64,000 nt of DNA from NCBI GenBank assembly GCA_048013815.1, contig CM106586.1, forward strand, positions 20,894,001 through 20,958,000. The letters are read 5' to 3'. The position numbers and the translations under genes were made by a program. This document shows positions 49,868 to 62,777 of this stretch, one piece after another. This DNA comes from Setoptus koraiensis (lineage: Eukaryota > Arthropoda). Below the pieces are notes generated by a model, which was given only the letters and a program-made list of their open reading frames with translations, was not told where the DNA came from and ran no database searches. Positions within the stretch are counted from its first letter, which is position 1. The number at the start of each line of letters is the position of its first letter.

Positions 49868-50770
49868 AGTTGCGATTTGGTAGCAAGCACAAACACTCGT
49901 GAGCGCACACCCATGTGAAATAGTTCGCAATCGAACAATCGTTGGGGCACCGATGCAAAATAGTTCGATATCGAACAATTGCCAGAGACACAATAGTTGA
50001 CACACACGCACGCACAAAATCGAATTATTCTACATTGTATCGAATTTTGTATTGAAAAAGTTCGACGCACGCTGGCAGACGGCGACGATAACAGACGAGA
50101 GCAGCCACTCGAGCCAGAAGCAACAAATATGAATTTTATACACGAACACGCAAGCATTGCCAAGATAATAATATAATAATCGTAATTAATAATTAAATCA
50201 TTCAAGACTGATTGCGTCAGATTGAATCAGCCAAAGTGTCGCCCATTCGTTCGCAAGCAGCAGTCGAAGATTTACAATTCGAAGCCGACTCAAGATACAT
50301 GCTCAAATGCACAGTTCGACGCAGATAATTTCCGCAAGCATCAGCAAGATAATGCCAGCAGAGGCAATTGTTGAATAACGCAAATCACAACGTGTCAAGC
50401 ATCACACAATCACGGCCAATCGAACGAGTGTCAGTGCCAGTTTAATTAATTAGTTTATTCAGTTTAATTAATCAGTTTATTTAGTTCAATTGAAGATCGC
50501 CAGTTTAGTCGTCAGAAAATCGCCACATCAATTACCATCGATACAGTCACCAATCGCCTACGTCGCAATCACCAATCGCCGGTATCACAATCACCTTTTG
50601 CCAGCATTACAAGCACCAATTTGCAGCCAGCGAGTTATCTCAGCAGACACACAGCACGGCAAGACTTACAAGCGAACTTACAAGCACAATCAGCGACGAC
50701 TAATTGAAATCCAGCCGCAGCAAGATTTTGTTGCGCAAGATTTTAGGACGCACACACATTATCAACTGAG
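49868..50770 (+). promoter_or_regulatory. Candidate non-coding 5' leader exon with strong donor
   Basis: From about 49868 the plus strand becomes rich in CAA, CAC, AGC and AAT words with few G/T runs, typical of arthropod 5' leaders. It ends in ACTGAG directly before GTAAGTGG, a textbook donor at 50771. A CTCAGTTG initiator-like match at 49865-49872 marks a possible start; no TATA box is seen. It has no ATG-initiated frame running to the donor. The partner exon would have to be downstream, possibly beyond the window. The upstream limit is a guess. Confidence 0.35.
49918..49979. repeat. Pair of palindromic 22-bp motifs
   Basis: Two copies of an AAATAGTTCG-NN-ATCGAACAAT motif start 40 bp apart (49918 and 49958). 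The second contains the exact 14-bp palindrome GTTCGATATCGAAC. They lie at the beginning of the putative leader exon. Confidence 0.75.
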
Positions 50771-51794
50771 GTAAGTGGCCGATGCGCGTTTTATTTTCAT
50801 TTTATTTTTATTCCAGTTGCTGCCAGTTATTCTAGCTACAGCGAGTTACTGTGAGTTATTCTTGCCCCGCGTTGGGTCGTGATGGCAGCGCAAACCAACA
50901 ACTAAACTTTGCAAGATATCAATTATTTAGCGAAATAATTGAAGGTCGATCACACACATACACACACACGCTCGGCCATGCAGTCGGCAACATCCGTGTG
51001 ACTGTGCGCGGCTAATTATTGTTGATATTAGTCACTGGCGTGTGCATCGCATAATCGTGCCATTATTAAATGACCACCTTACCTGTGTGCCTATCATAGG
51101 CAGCCTGTGCGCCAGCCTGGCCAGAGCGCGAGACAGACGACGCAAAGCGATTGAGCAGCAAAGGTTTGTTTGTTGTTTCTGCAGTTTGCTGCTGCCGCTG
51201 TGAGTTTGTTGTGCGCTCACATTTGATTGACTTTTGAAAGCTGTATAATATGCCATATGCCAACACAACAGCGATAAACCGACCGCCAGTTCACATTGGC
51301 TAGCAGTGGGCTCCGACGGCAAGGCGCTGGCACACTGGCCGGCAGCGTCCACTCATCAAGTGCGCCTGGGAAGATTTATCGCAATTCGCTCGCGCCATGC
51401 GTGATGGTCGTGATTCATTAGTATTAGTGGTTGCCAGGTTGCCGTTGTTGTGCGCCGGCCATTGGCGGCGCTGTTGTTGCTGTTGTCGCTGTTGATGCCT
51501 ACATGATCGTTGACCACCAACAGCGACTTGCGAACTGCAAACACTGCCGCATGTTGCCGCATTGGCTACAATAATAGTAATAATAATAATAATGATGCTC
51601 ATAGCAATAATCATCATCGCTGCTGCTGCTGCTTATACCATCATAGAGGCGCCAACAGCATCGGCGGCCAGTCATTAATGGGCCTAGCGCGGCGCTGCAC
51701 CATTGCCCATGGCCTCTGGTGCAGCGCCGCCAGGTAATGGCCAGATTTGTGTTTGCTGTGTGTGTGTGCATATTCCAGCAGTCACTGTTGAACA

Positions 51795-51795
51795 G

Positions 51796-51833
<38 letters not shown>
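51795..51833. repeat. GT microsatellite
   Basis: About 19 GT units with one GC interruption. Confidence 0.9.
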
Positions 51834-51835
<2 letters not shown>

Positions 51836-52940
51836 GCGAGAGCGCGTGGTGGTAATTCCTGGCAGGCCGCAAAATTCTTCGCCAGACCGTCTTATTGTGC
51901 GCATTATTCGCCAGGTCGCGCATCCACACCGACCACTGGCCGGTCATCTGTTTGGTGGGAGTCAAAGATGAGCGAACACAACATGACGACTGACAACATT
52001 GCTGAATGATGATTTACTTTCCATCCGCAACAAAGGAATTCTCGACGAGCAGTCGCAATGCCGGCTCCAGTTGTTCCACATTGGCTCGTTGCACTTGTTG
52101 TTGTTGCTGTCGCTGTTGTTGCTGTTGTTGTTGCTGTTGTTGTTGTTGGCGTCCAATGTGTCCAATTGTTTCCAGCCAACAAACGGCCACACCACGCGTT
52201 TTACCTGGTGGCTCACCAACCATGCCCATTATACTTGTATCGGCAGTGAGCGCCGCCATAAGAGCAACAACAACAACAGGTAATGCTGTTTGCAGCCGGG
52301 CTCCTTTCTAGTTGCCGCCAGTGGTCGTCTCCTCCTTCTTTTTAGCAGCGAAGCCTCTCTGCCGGAGAGTCTCTTTAGAGCTCGGTGCCTGAGAGCCGCA
52401 CAGCAGCCTGAGAAACAACACGTTCGCGTTCGTTGCATGCCGAGCGGCCGCCTCTAACTCCGGGAGCCTCTCACACAACTGGCAGCCAGTGATTTAAAGA
52501 ACTGTTATTGCCGGCATGTTGCTGTCGTTGTTGTTGTTGTTGTTGTGTTTAACATGCCCGTGTCAACCTATTTTGGCCGATGTTAAAATCACCAACCCAC
52601 TAACAGCAAGCTTCGAACGGCCGTTGCGGTGGTCCCAGGCACGCCGAAAGCGCGTACCTGTTGTCGCTGGCCGCTCGCACAATGGCCGCGGCCAGCATTA
52701 ACATATTTGGACAGGCGACTGCTACAGAAACAAATTAGCACCACCCATGCAAGCCAGCGAACAATCAAAGTCACTCAAGCTGTTGGTTGTTCTCGCTGAT
52801 GGCCAATGATGAGAGACTCTCAATAATGAGGGATTGTGCCAGCGATCGAGCACGCTGCCGGCCGTCATGGCCTGGCATCGATTGTCCGGCGCAACTGGCC
52901 CCCTCGATTCGGAATGTTTCTTTTGGACGGCGCTTTTATG

Positions 52941-53000
52941 GGCTCCGCTTGGCTCCGTTTGGCTCCGTTTGGCTCCGTTTGGCTCCGTGTGGCTCCGTTT
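52941..53000. repeat. 10-bp tandem array
   Basis: Six units of GGCTCCGTTT with one or two changes. Confidence 0.9.
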
Positions 53001-54376
53001 GGCGGCGGCAGCGCGACGACCTATTGAGCACCTATTGTACATGTTGCATATTATTCAATTTGAGTTCGCCAGCTAACGACCCGAGCGAGTCGTTATTCTC
53101 TTTGCGCTCATTCCACTCCGGCGCTGCTCTCCAAAAGAACAATGATATGCCGTTGCACTCGAAATCGGCCACTTGGTGCACTCGTCGAATCGGGCCAATC
53201 GAATCTGAGTTTAAACAAATCAAAAATAGATTTATTTGCACAACAACAACAACAGCGGCGGCAGCGCCAGCAATCACAACAAGCAAACGAGAGCAACAGT
53301 CTTGTCCGCTCACGCTGTTAGCCGGCGTCGTTGCTGCTGTTGTTGCTGTTGCCATCGTTGCTGTTTGGTTTGCGTCAACACTGCAACTGCGCTCGCCGGA
53401 GAGGGCCCACTCCACTCGAGCCCATGGGAACGCTGACCAGGCTGCCGGGCGGTTGCTCGATCTGACAAGTTTGGGCGAAAGAGTCCGCCAGACAGAGAAC
53501 GTTCCGAGATAACATTTCTTCGCTCTCGCGATCAGCTCTCTTTCACCTGATTGCAACGCCCTCGTTAGCCGCTGCGCCGCTGATTATAGGGTCTTGCACT
53601 TAGCGACGCCATATGCTGCCAGACGATCGCTGCCGGACTATCGCCAGAAGATCGCCTAATGGGTCAGTAGCTGTGATGTTGTTGTTGTTGTTGTTGTCGT
53701 CGATGTTGTTGCTCCAAACTGCCAGCAAACTTTTTAGCTAACAGCTCCACTTTCTATCGGCTACCTGCTCTGTTGGCTGTCAAATGTTGCTGTCGCCGTT
53801 TGGTTCGTTATTTGATCAATGCTGCTGGATATTTGCATTGGCAGTCACCTATCGGGCCTAGACACGCATGCAGCCGGTGACTGGCAGCAGATTGTTATCG
53901 CTGTTGGCTTCGAATTAATTTTAGCATTCCATCACCATGGATACACACACGACCAGCAAACAGAAGCCTGGCCAAACTGGATTAATCCAAGCTAAACTTC
54001 ATGTCTACTGATATCTACTGATATTCACTGATGAACCGATTGGCGCTGCTGTTGTTGTTGTTGTGTGCGCTAATGGCAGAGATGCCGCGCCAGATATGAC
54101 CCGCCACACGAATATCTATCAATTTATCTGGCACTGTGCGCCGTGTGCTTCGCTTGATTGTCGCTGATTATTATTCACTTGCCATCATCCAAACTCCGCT
54201 GTGCAATGCTACGATGCCTCTCACATGCTACGACGATATTATATATTTTATTTATCGGCCATGTCCAGTGGCTGGCCGGCGACGAGACTCTACTGCGGGC
54301 TAGCTGCCAGAAGTCATAGTTGGGCGCCTAAGGGAAACGATTAATTTTTGCCACCATCAGCAATTGAATTAATTCC

Positions 54377-54407
<31 letters not shown>

Positions 54408-55330
54408 GGGCCCATCAATCTTTGACCGGCCAGTACGACCAGTCAACAGCAACAAATTATCTGGACACATTATCGATGGCTTATCAACATGGTCGTCGGG
54501 TGCGCGCTGCCAGCCCTGAGAGCAATGGCCCATGGTCGAGTATGTTACTCAAGTTGCTTCAGACCTCGATTGTCGTCGCAAGATGCAAATTGATTTTGCG
54601 TTAATAATTAATGATCGATTGAATGAACAGACGTCGTTGCGTCATGTGTCGCTGGTGTTGTGTCCATATCCTCTCATAATCATTATTATGCAAATGCTCG
54701 CTCGCTCGTTGTGTGTATGTGTGTGCCCAATGCATCATTAGTGGCACAACAGTGCGCCCTCTAATCGTCGCCGGATTAATCGGGTGCCAATAATCGGAAA
54801 TATAAGTTTATCATTATGAGGCACTCATCGGCACGCGCTCGCAAACTATGAACACTTGGCCCCGCGCCGCGTGCGTACTGCATACTAAGCAAAACTTTTG
54901 CTTTTGCTCGTTTTTGCTCGTTCATTCCTCGGGCCTCGTGTGAGCCCTTTCGTTTTGTTTGATCCGCGTTAGGCCGCCGTCGGCCGGCGCCTCTAAAGCA
55001 AAAATACACATGAGGCGTATATGTGCGCAAATACACAAGGCGCACATACACAAATAAAAACAGATCGACACAAACAGACCGAAGAGGAAACAATGGATTA
55101 ATTATTGAACGGGGGGCCGTGCTCAATATCGTTCGTTGGCCTCTCTTTGTTGCTCGCTGTGTGTTGCATCGCTCATTATCGGCGCCATAACAAACGAAAC
55201 AAAACAGCCAGCACGTGCTTTTGTCGTGTAAGCAATTAATTAGAATATCTCAAATAACATGACTTACATGAACGAAGCAACCAGCGAGTTGCTGCAAACA
55301 TTGTTGCAGCGCCATTGATTTCGATATAAT

Positions 55331-55361
55331 ACGATATATGTGCGGAAGCACATTATATCGT
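55331..55361. repeat. Hairpin with GGAA tetraloop
   Basis: ACGATATATGTGC pairs with GCACATTATATCGT, leaving one bulged base and a GGAA loop, which matches the GNRA class of stable RNA tetraloops. Confidence 0.6.
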
Positions 55362-57580
55362 TCGTGGGCGCCATTTACGACCGTTGTGGACGCCACCGTC
55401 AACTGTGCTGATTGTGGTCGAATGTGAGCTGTTGCTGCGCCCTAAAACCTTTTATATTATAAATATGGCCAAGCCAGGGGCCAGCAGAGCGCATCCTTGT
55501 GACAGAACGTGTCTTGCTAAATATATACTAGATTATAAATAAATACATGCATATGTGTGTACGATGTAAATTATCCGAGGGTCTCGGCGTTGCTGCAAAA
55601 TCGCACTAGAGCGCAAAATCTGCGCTAGCCCAAGCAGCCCAAGCAGCACCGCCACTGGCCTGGTGGCGCTGCCAGTGGCGACCAAACATGGAATTATTTT
55701 AATGAGATATAAACTATGCATCAAACTAATTATTAATTAGTCGCTGCAGTATAACTGTGCGGCGCATCATGTCACACACACAAATTAATTAGTGTTTGGG
55801 CCTGATTTTCTCGTGTTCACGCATTGCTAGGATTTCATGCCCATGTGACGAGCAACACTCGAGACGGAGTATGCAGCGTGGAGTAACAGCGCAAATTAAA
55901 GAGCCCAACAGCGCTGCAGACGATCCGTCATTTGTGTGCCCGAATTGTTGTGCTCGAACTCGGAGCCGCCAACTTGCGACTGCGAGCCTCGGTCTGCGAA
56001 CCTCGATCGAGTGACTGACGATGCTGAGCTATCGCGATTTGAATGCCGGCACGAAAGAACGAGCGCCAGCTGATGAGGCCGCGTTCCACGGCGTCGTCAG
56101 CGCTGGATTCAATTTATCACTCGCGTTGTTTCACAAAGGCTCGCCCGGTTCATTGTGTCACCGGGGGACAGTCGTTGTTTAAATTGTTGTCTGGCCGCGC
56201 TGCCGGCATTGTGTTGCCGCGGCAACCCGGGTCACAATGGACATAAAGTGGCGCATTGTGCGCCGTTGTTGTCGCTGTTTGCGGTGCCCGTCACGACCCG
56301 AGCAGCAACAGCGGCGACCGAGGGCGCCTGGATTCAATGCGACGCCGCTTAAATTGGCCAACAAGAGTTGCGCTTTTAATAAAAGTTGTCATCCTAACAA
56401 GAAATCTATTTCTTGTGCCGGAAATGAGTGGCAGCGTGTGTGTGTGCGTCCACCTGACGTGATTGTGTTCGCGAATCGCGGATTGCGCCAAACCAACAAC
56501 AAATAGCAACTTGACACGCAATTAGTAGATATGCTCGTCACTGGCGAGCAAGCATCATATTTCCTACTCTAATTAGGCATTAGTTGCCTCGGAGCGCTGC
56601 AAGCGCTTCGTCGGCCCACCATACAATATACAACTGCATAATACAACAACTGTATAAAGGCAACTGACGGACGGCTGCAACGCCGCTGACATCGCTGCCA
56701 GCCAGATGAATGGTGCGTGCTCAGGGGTCATCATCGTGTAATCAATTATGATAATGAGACACACACACACTTGTGCGCTGTTAAAGAAAAAGAACACACT
56801 CGCCGACCTGTGTGTTCTCTCGGAATCTAAATCGATTTTTCTTTCTTCGTCTTCGCTGCCATGATAATATAATAATAATTTGATCTAAGTAGTCAAATGA
56901 ACTTGCGTTCTGTCCTCGTGTGTGTGCGCCGGCCATTGTCAGTGGGCCATTATCACTCGGCGAGCACGGTGGGTCGTTTCATTGAATAGTGGCTCGCTGG
57001 CAATTTATTGCGCCGCCACTTGGCCGCCAGGTTGCCATTGCGAGCGCCACGACCGATGCGATGCGACGCGACGCGAAGCAACAAACGACGATGAAAAAGC
57101 GGCCAGCGACTACAACTAGATAACAGCAAGATAAATAATAGACAAATTCGAGCCAATCGTTTATTTGTGTTTATTTTGCGAACAAGTTCTCAGGCGGGCA
57201 ACGCTCGCATTGTGTGACGCTGATGACCCCGAGTCGTGGACTTGCCCGACAGCGCCGTTTACAGTTTTTGCTAGTTTTTACTAGTGCGCCGCTTGCGAGC
57301 CACTTGGCAGCCAGAGATATCAACTAGTGGCGCAATCACGCCTCGCCCCATTTCTGGCAGTGGCACGCCAAGGAGCGGCCTACTCCTTGCCGCCCGGCAC
57401 GACCAATGACGCATCGACCGCTACGCCGGGCCGCCGCACTTGCCGCGCTCAGGATGCTGGGAGCGGCCGCCAGAACATCCCTTCCGGTTTCGGCCCACCG
57501 GCGGACGGGCGTTGAGTGTGTTCTCTCTCGACAGAGCCCCGATAAGTGTTTGTTTGTTTTGATTCGATTGAGCGTTCATT

Positions 57581-57650
57581 CTGGCCGACTCTGGCCGATT
57601 CTGGCCGAACTTTGGCCGAACTTTGGCCGATTCTGGCACACTCTGGCGGA
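57581..57650. repeat. 10-11 bp array
   Basis: About seven units of CTGGCCGATT or TTGGCCGAACT, with spacing alternating between 10 and 11 bp. Confidence 0.8.
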
Positions 57651-58210
57651 GCGTACGTGTTTTTCGGAGCGAGCCGGCCCGCACCGAGCTGCGCGACGGC
57701 CTGCAGATGCCGTGCGTCAGATCAGCTCGCCCGCCCGGCGTTACCTGGCGAGAATCGAGGCCGGCAGCGAGTCTGCTGTGCGTCGCTCGCACACGATGCA
57801 GCCCGCAGCACGTGCAAGTGATGCCGTTCGAAGTTGGCCCAACTTCGAACATGGAAGCTCGAACAACGCGCCGCCGCACGAAACAAACGCCATCGACGAA
57901 CGACCAGCGCCAAGAAGCAAATTAGTAGTTCGAGAAAAGGGTGTGTCCCTCGCCCCTGTACCACACAAGCGCTGGCTCGCTGGCCAGCGCTGACCAGTGG
58001 TCACTCGCTGCTCTGTGTGCGTTCTTTCGTGTTCTTTCTTGTTCGTTCGTGCTCGTTCGTGCTAGTTCGCGCTGTCCAGTGTTGCTTGTTACTTGTGCAT
58101 CGCCTCCACTCGGGCCCATTCATGGAATCAACGCGACGGCGCTCATTGAGAACGATCATGATTTGGCGTAGTTGTTGTCGTGGTTGCTGCCGTAGCTGTT
58201 GCTGCAGTTG

Positions 58211-58305
58211 TTGTTGTTGTTGCCGTTTCTTTCGCCGCTGTTGGTGTTGTTGCCAATTCTTTCGCTGCTGTTGATGTTGTTGTTGTTGCTTTCGCCGCTG
58301 TTGCC
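58211..58305. repeat. About 30-bp degenerate array
   Basis: Three units built on TTCTTTCGCCGCTGTTG joined by TTG runs. Confidence 0.65.
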
Positions 58306-60059
58306 CCGCCGCGTGGCTTATGGGGTGGTCGCTGGCCATGTTGGTGGCCGGAGTCATGCTGATTGCTGTCGGCCGTATGGCACGCATACTTGCTTTGTGC
58401 GACGGCGGCGACGACGGCGACAACGACCATCATGACGCCGATGAATGGACGCACACACACACACACAAACACGGACAAAACGCTCCGCTCGGATAATGAC
58501 GCCGGCCCCCGCGCGCCATCCAAGGACGTGCCGGAGCCACTCATGGCGCACCGTGTTCCGTTTGGCCAGCACACCTCGCCAGCTCGCCGGCTCGCGTCGG
58601 CAGGCCGCCAGCCTCTACTCGGGCCAGCGCCAGCTCGGGCCAACCCCAACTCGAGCCAGCGGAGCCCACGCGTTCGCGGCCTTCGGCCGTGCGGCGGCCA
58701 GCGGTCCAGTTGCCGATCGGACGCTGCGGACGGACCGAGCAGCATCAAATCGATTATCGTGTCCGGCGGTCACGACGATCGCGCGCTCTGGACTCGAAGG
58801 GGTGTGCCCGCGTCGCTGGGCTCACAACTTTTGTCTTATGCGTTTGTTTCCTTTTGTTGTTGGCACTGGCGTGCGATTCAAGTTCGGGCCACAGCGATTT
58901 AGTCTTTTAATTTTAGAGGCAAGGCAACTTTGGGGCAATGCAATTTTGAGGCGTCGCGAGTTTTTTCGGACACAATGCTCACAATGAGCATCGCAAACTG
59001 CACGCCATTTTCGCTGCGGCCTCGTCGGTGCCGACATCGCCGGCGACGGCGACAACGACGCCAAAAGAACAGATGCGCTCAGTTACGCTCAATTGAACCA
59101 AGTACAACAAATGTAATTAGTGGTCGATGATGATGTTGCCACTAATTAGGCGCACATCGGCGGCCGCTGAATCTGGCCCGTTGCGAGTCGCTGTCGGCCG
59201 CCGCTGAGCAAACGCGAAGAATCGGGCGAGTATCGAGCGAACGCAGAGAATGGCGCGAGCATCGAGCGAAACGGCTCGCACAACACGAACGCTCCTGTTC
59301 ATCGCCAGTCCAGTCGGCTGCTGGCCAGCGGCCGGCGAGTCGCTCGAGAGTGACCACGACATGGACGGCGACGCGTTTGACGTTTCTAGCCCGATGATTT
59401 ACTGCCCGGTGGCACCGGCTCAACCTGACGCCGGCCAGCCGCGCGCCGAAGCCGGTCAGCCGCGCGCCAAAGCCCGCTGGCCAGCGGCAGCGCACGAAAA
59501 TGGAGGCGCCAGACGTGACTCGGCGCGCCGCTGCCACTCGTTGCTGGTCGCTGGCGCTTCCGGTGGCGGCCTCCGCGCGGCCAGCGGTTATTGTCAGCGG
59601 GTATTGCGGCCAGCGGTTATTATTGGTTGTTATTAGCAGCGAGCATCCAGTTGTCTGTTTGTGTCGTTTGGTCGTTGCGTTGTGCATCGTTTAATATCCG
59701 CACGACGCAACGCGGCCGCTGCAATAATATTGGTTTTATATTGTATTTTTGCGACGGCCGCCGCCGAGCAATAAAAACAGGTCGCCCATCATTGAGTCGT
59801 TTGTTTGTTTGTTGTTGACGTCTCTTTGTCCGCCGTGCTTCGCGAACGGCAGTCTGACAGCGGCAAGCTTGCGACTGCCGAACTGCGGTCAGCAAGAGCG
59901 CCAACGACGACAATGCTCCCATTAGGCGGCCCGCGACGGCACAGGTGAAGAATGAATATTGTGCGTCCGGCGCGCCGTTGTCGCGCTGATGAATAGATAA
60001 CAATCAAGACATAAATATTTTTATTGGCTCCGTTTCCGCGTTTGTGCCTCGTTTCGGGC

Positions 60060-60126
60060 CGAATGTGCGCGCCGGCAGCGGTCCGAATGTGCGCCGGCAG
60101 CGGTCCGAATGTGTGCGCCGGCAGCG
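60060..60126. repeat. 22-26 bp tandem array
   Basis: Three units of CCGAATGTGCGCCGGCAGCG; GT and GC insertions change the length slightly. Confidence 0.85.
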
Positions 60127-60777
60127 GGCGCCGCTCGGGTGCGAGCGGGCTGTTGCGCGGGCGACCCATTAATGCGCCGCCATTAGCAGTGTGCACTTGT
60201 TTCAAATGTCCGTTTGTTCTGGCGGCCGCCGACGGCCCATCGGCCGTCAGCGGGCGTCTTGTCGACGCGGCCAGGCTTTTTTTAAATATCCATTAATTAA
60301 TTCCGATCATGCGCGCCGGGCCGACGCTCGGCTCGACACCGACTCGCTTGCGCCAGTTGGACTGGCCGCCGCCGCTCCGCCGTCCGGCCGGCCGGCCCGT
60401 GTCGGCGCGGCTGTCTCGGCGAAGATAACGGCGAGCGCTCGCTCGAGATCGAGTTATGGCCAGTTGTCAGTGGACGGCCGCCGGTCTAATCTGCAAGCCG
60501 CACTCTCGCATGTATCGCGCACATCGCGTATATCGCCATTGCACATGTATCTGTCTATCCATCTATTCATTAGTATTGCTGGCTGGCATGTTTGGCATGA
60601 TTGTATGATTGTGGCACGCGCAATTTACATGGAAATGCCAGTGGCGAGCCAAGGCCGCGCCTAACAGCGCGCATATACAGGTAGCACGTATCCCGTTGCA
60701 GGCCGCAAATGGTATCACGTACCGATCTAGGCGCGCCGCGCAGTCCAGTTATCTGTGTGTTTATCTGGTCCCGGTTG

Positions 60778-60861
60778 TTGCCGTTGTTGTCGCAGTAGTT
60801 GCTGTTGTTGTTGCAGTATTTGCCGTTGTTGTCGCAGCATTGGCCGTTGTTGTCGCAGTAG
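60778..60861. repeat. 21-bp tandem array
   Basis: Four exactly phased units of TTGCCGTTGTTGTCGCAGTA plus G. The period is a multiple of three, so it yields a long but meaningless V/A-rich frame. Confidence 0.85.
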
Positions 60862-61988
60862 TGCTGTCATCGGTGACAAAGTAGCGACAACAAGGCGCCA
60901 GTAGTATCTTGTGCTGTGTCAGTTTTGCTGCTGCCGAGTTACATAATGGCAACACCGCGTGCACGGACAAGTGCAGTCTCGATTATCAGCAGCAGATAAT
61001 CATTTTGCGACACGAGACCAGCCAGCTAGCTCGCCAGCGCGGGATAAACGGGCCAAACGGGCCGAACGGGGGGCCAAGTGGGCGCTGCTCGCGGCTGCCG
61101 AGCGGGGGCCCCAATTCGGCTGTATCGGATAATTTGCTAGAATTATTGTGCTGCGCGCGCCTGTCTTGCCTCGTCGTCTTGGCGCGCGTCCGCCGCTGCT
61201 GATCCGCTTGTGTCGGCGTCCCGATAACAATGACTGCGCCAGGCAATGACTACAAACGCGATGGGGCACGGGCCCCAAACTCGGCGTGTCATATTGCTGC
61301 TGCTGGCTTGCAAAAAGATGGCAAGCCAGCGAGGGCAGCAGCATTAGCTAATACTGGCCGACAGTGGCGGCTAATAGTGGCTGATAGCACACATTAATAG
61401 TGGACCAAGAAGGAGAAGAAAATAAACAAGTTTCACCGCTTCGTGCAAATGTGTCACGTGTGTGCGTGCGTGTGTGTGTGTGCCGGGGCACGCGCATCAT
61501 TGTTACATCATTGGCCAGGTGAGCGAGCATGAGGCAGATGAGGCCAAGATGTTGCGCCCAAATGCCGCCAGAGACACAAGCTCGTGTCGCTCGTCGTGTG
61601 GCCCCATTCTGCTCACAGCTCGCCCATTCTTGTCGCTGCTGTCTGGCTGGCACAGCTCGCTACCTGTTCGCAATCGCTGGCGCCATTTTGGATGCGCCAG
61701 CGACAGTCGGTCTATCCAAATGTCGCTCTATGCACTGTGTATTTTATTTTGTGCCGCGATGAAAAGTTTCACAATATCACACGGCGCCATGTTGCAATTT
61801 CACCTTGCCGTTGTTGTTGCTGTTGCTGCTGCTGCTGTTGTTGGTGCTGCTGCTGTTGTTGTTGTTGGTGTTGTTGTTGGTGCTGCTGCCGCCGTTCAAC
61901 AATTCACAATCGATCATAGCTGCTCTCTGGAGCGTGACTACACCCATACATGCGATGTGGCCCGTTGTACACCTCCGCTACATCGCCA

Positions 61989-62012
61989 CTACATTTGGGA
62001 TCCCAAATGTAG
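61989..62012. repeat. 24-bp perfect palindrome
   Basis: CTACATTTGGGA is followed at once by its exact reverse complement, with no spacer. Confidence 0.9.
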
Positions 62013-62777
62013 CAACCAACAATGGGCGCATCACTGTTTGCAGCGTAGTCAATTTCCGGTTGACTTGGGAGCCCCCCGCGAGCTTTGCGCTGCACGAACA
62101 GGTATTATTATTGCGCGTTGCGGCAAGTGTGCCGCTCGCATTGTTGTTGTTGCGAGGCGCACAGATTGGCTGAGCGGGCCCACAGCGGCGACCTTTAGCC
62201 GCGTGTTGATACAGTTCACAGCCGGAGTTATTGTTGCCACTGAATGGAATAAAGTATCGCATCCAATCGGATCAGGTGAGACGCAGTCAGTATATCAATA
62301 TATCGAGACGGAGCGCTATCTCGCCGCCATCTCGCCGCCATCCAGCCGCCATCCAGCGGCCACAGATACAGCCGATTCCGAGCCGATTTCGGGCCGATTT
62401 CAGCTGCATCGACCGTCCAAATATGAACGGTTAGTGGGGCGATCGGCCGAAAAAAACGATAAGATCAGCGGCAGTTTGCTGCTGCGGCCGGCCGACGTGT
62501 GCGCAGAGCCCGGCCCAGCGTCGTTGGCACGTCGGGCGATTCTGGCGAGCTAGCCAGCGAGAGGCAGCCTCGGCCTGGCGATGAGCAGCGTCGACGAGTG
62601 GGCGGCCGGCGCACGGCGCCACCAGAAAAGAATGCCCTCGGTAGTGCGAGGCCGGGCGAGTCGCATTGCGACTCGCCCGACTGCGAAATGCGCACTCGGA
62701 CAAAATGCGACTGGCGCTCCCTCGCGAGTCGCGAGGACACCAGCCGAGCTGTCGGGGCGAGCGTGATTTTGATTTTT

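Larger units (their letters stand above)
50771..57000. other. Non-coding DNA, GC-rich, possibly intronic
   Basis: No gene is supported. It holds a GT run (51795-51833), CTG/TTG runs near 52096-52148, 52524-52549 and 53677-53696, the 10-bp array at 52941, and a hairpin at 55331. A frame open over 52787-53512 spans the 10-bp array and a CAA run and has no domain. If the leader exon at 49868-50770 is real, this is the start of its intron. Confidence 0.45.

Noticed and set aside
50490-50774. Open frame through the putative leader exon
   Set aside because: It starts at TTG, not ATG, and its stop lies inside the splice donor; the region reads better as non-coding leader.
52787-53512. 241-codon open frame
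   Set aside because: It runs through the 10-bp GGCTCCGTTT array and a CAA run, has no domain, and overlaps equally long frames on the other strand.
56155-56300. Zinc-knuckle-like cysteine and histidine pattern
   Set aside because: Spacing does not match CX2CX4HX4C, neighbouring frames give equally cysteine-rich peptides, and the DNA is GC-rich non-coding.
57406-58987. Several overlapping frames of 140-200 codons on both strands
   Set aside because: GC-rich sequence makes stops rare, and the frames overlap in many registers with arginine- and alanine-rich, domain-free products.
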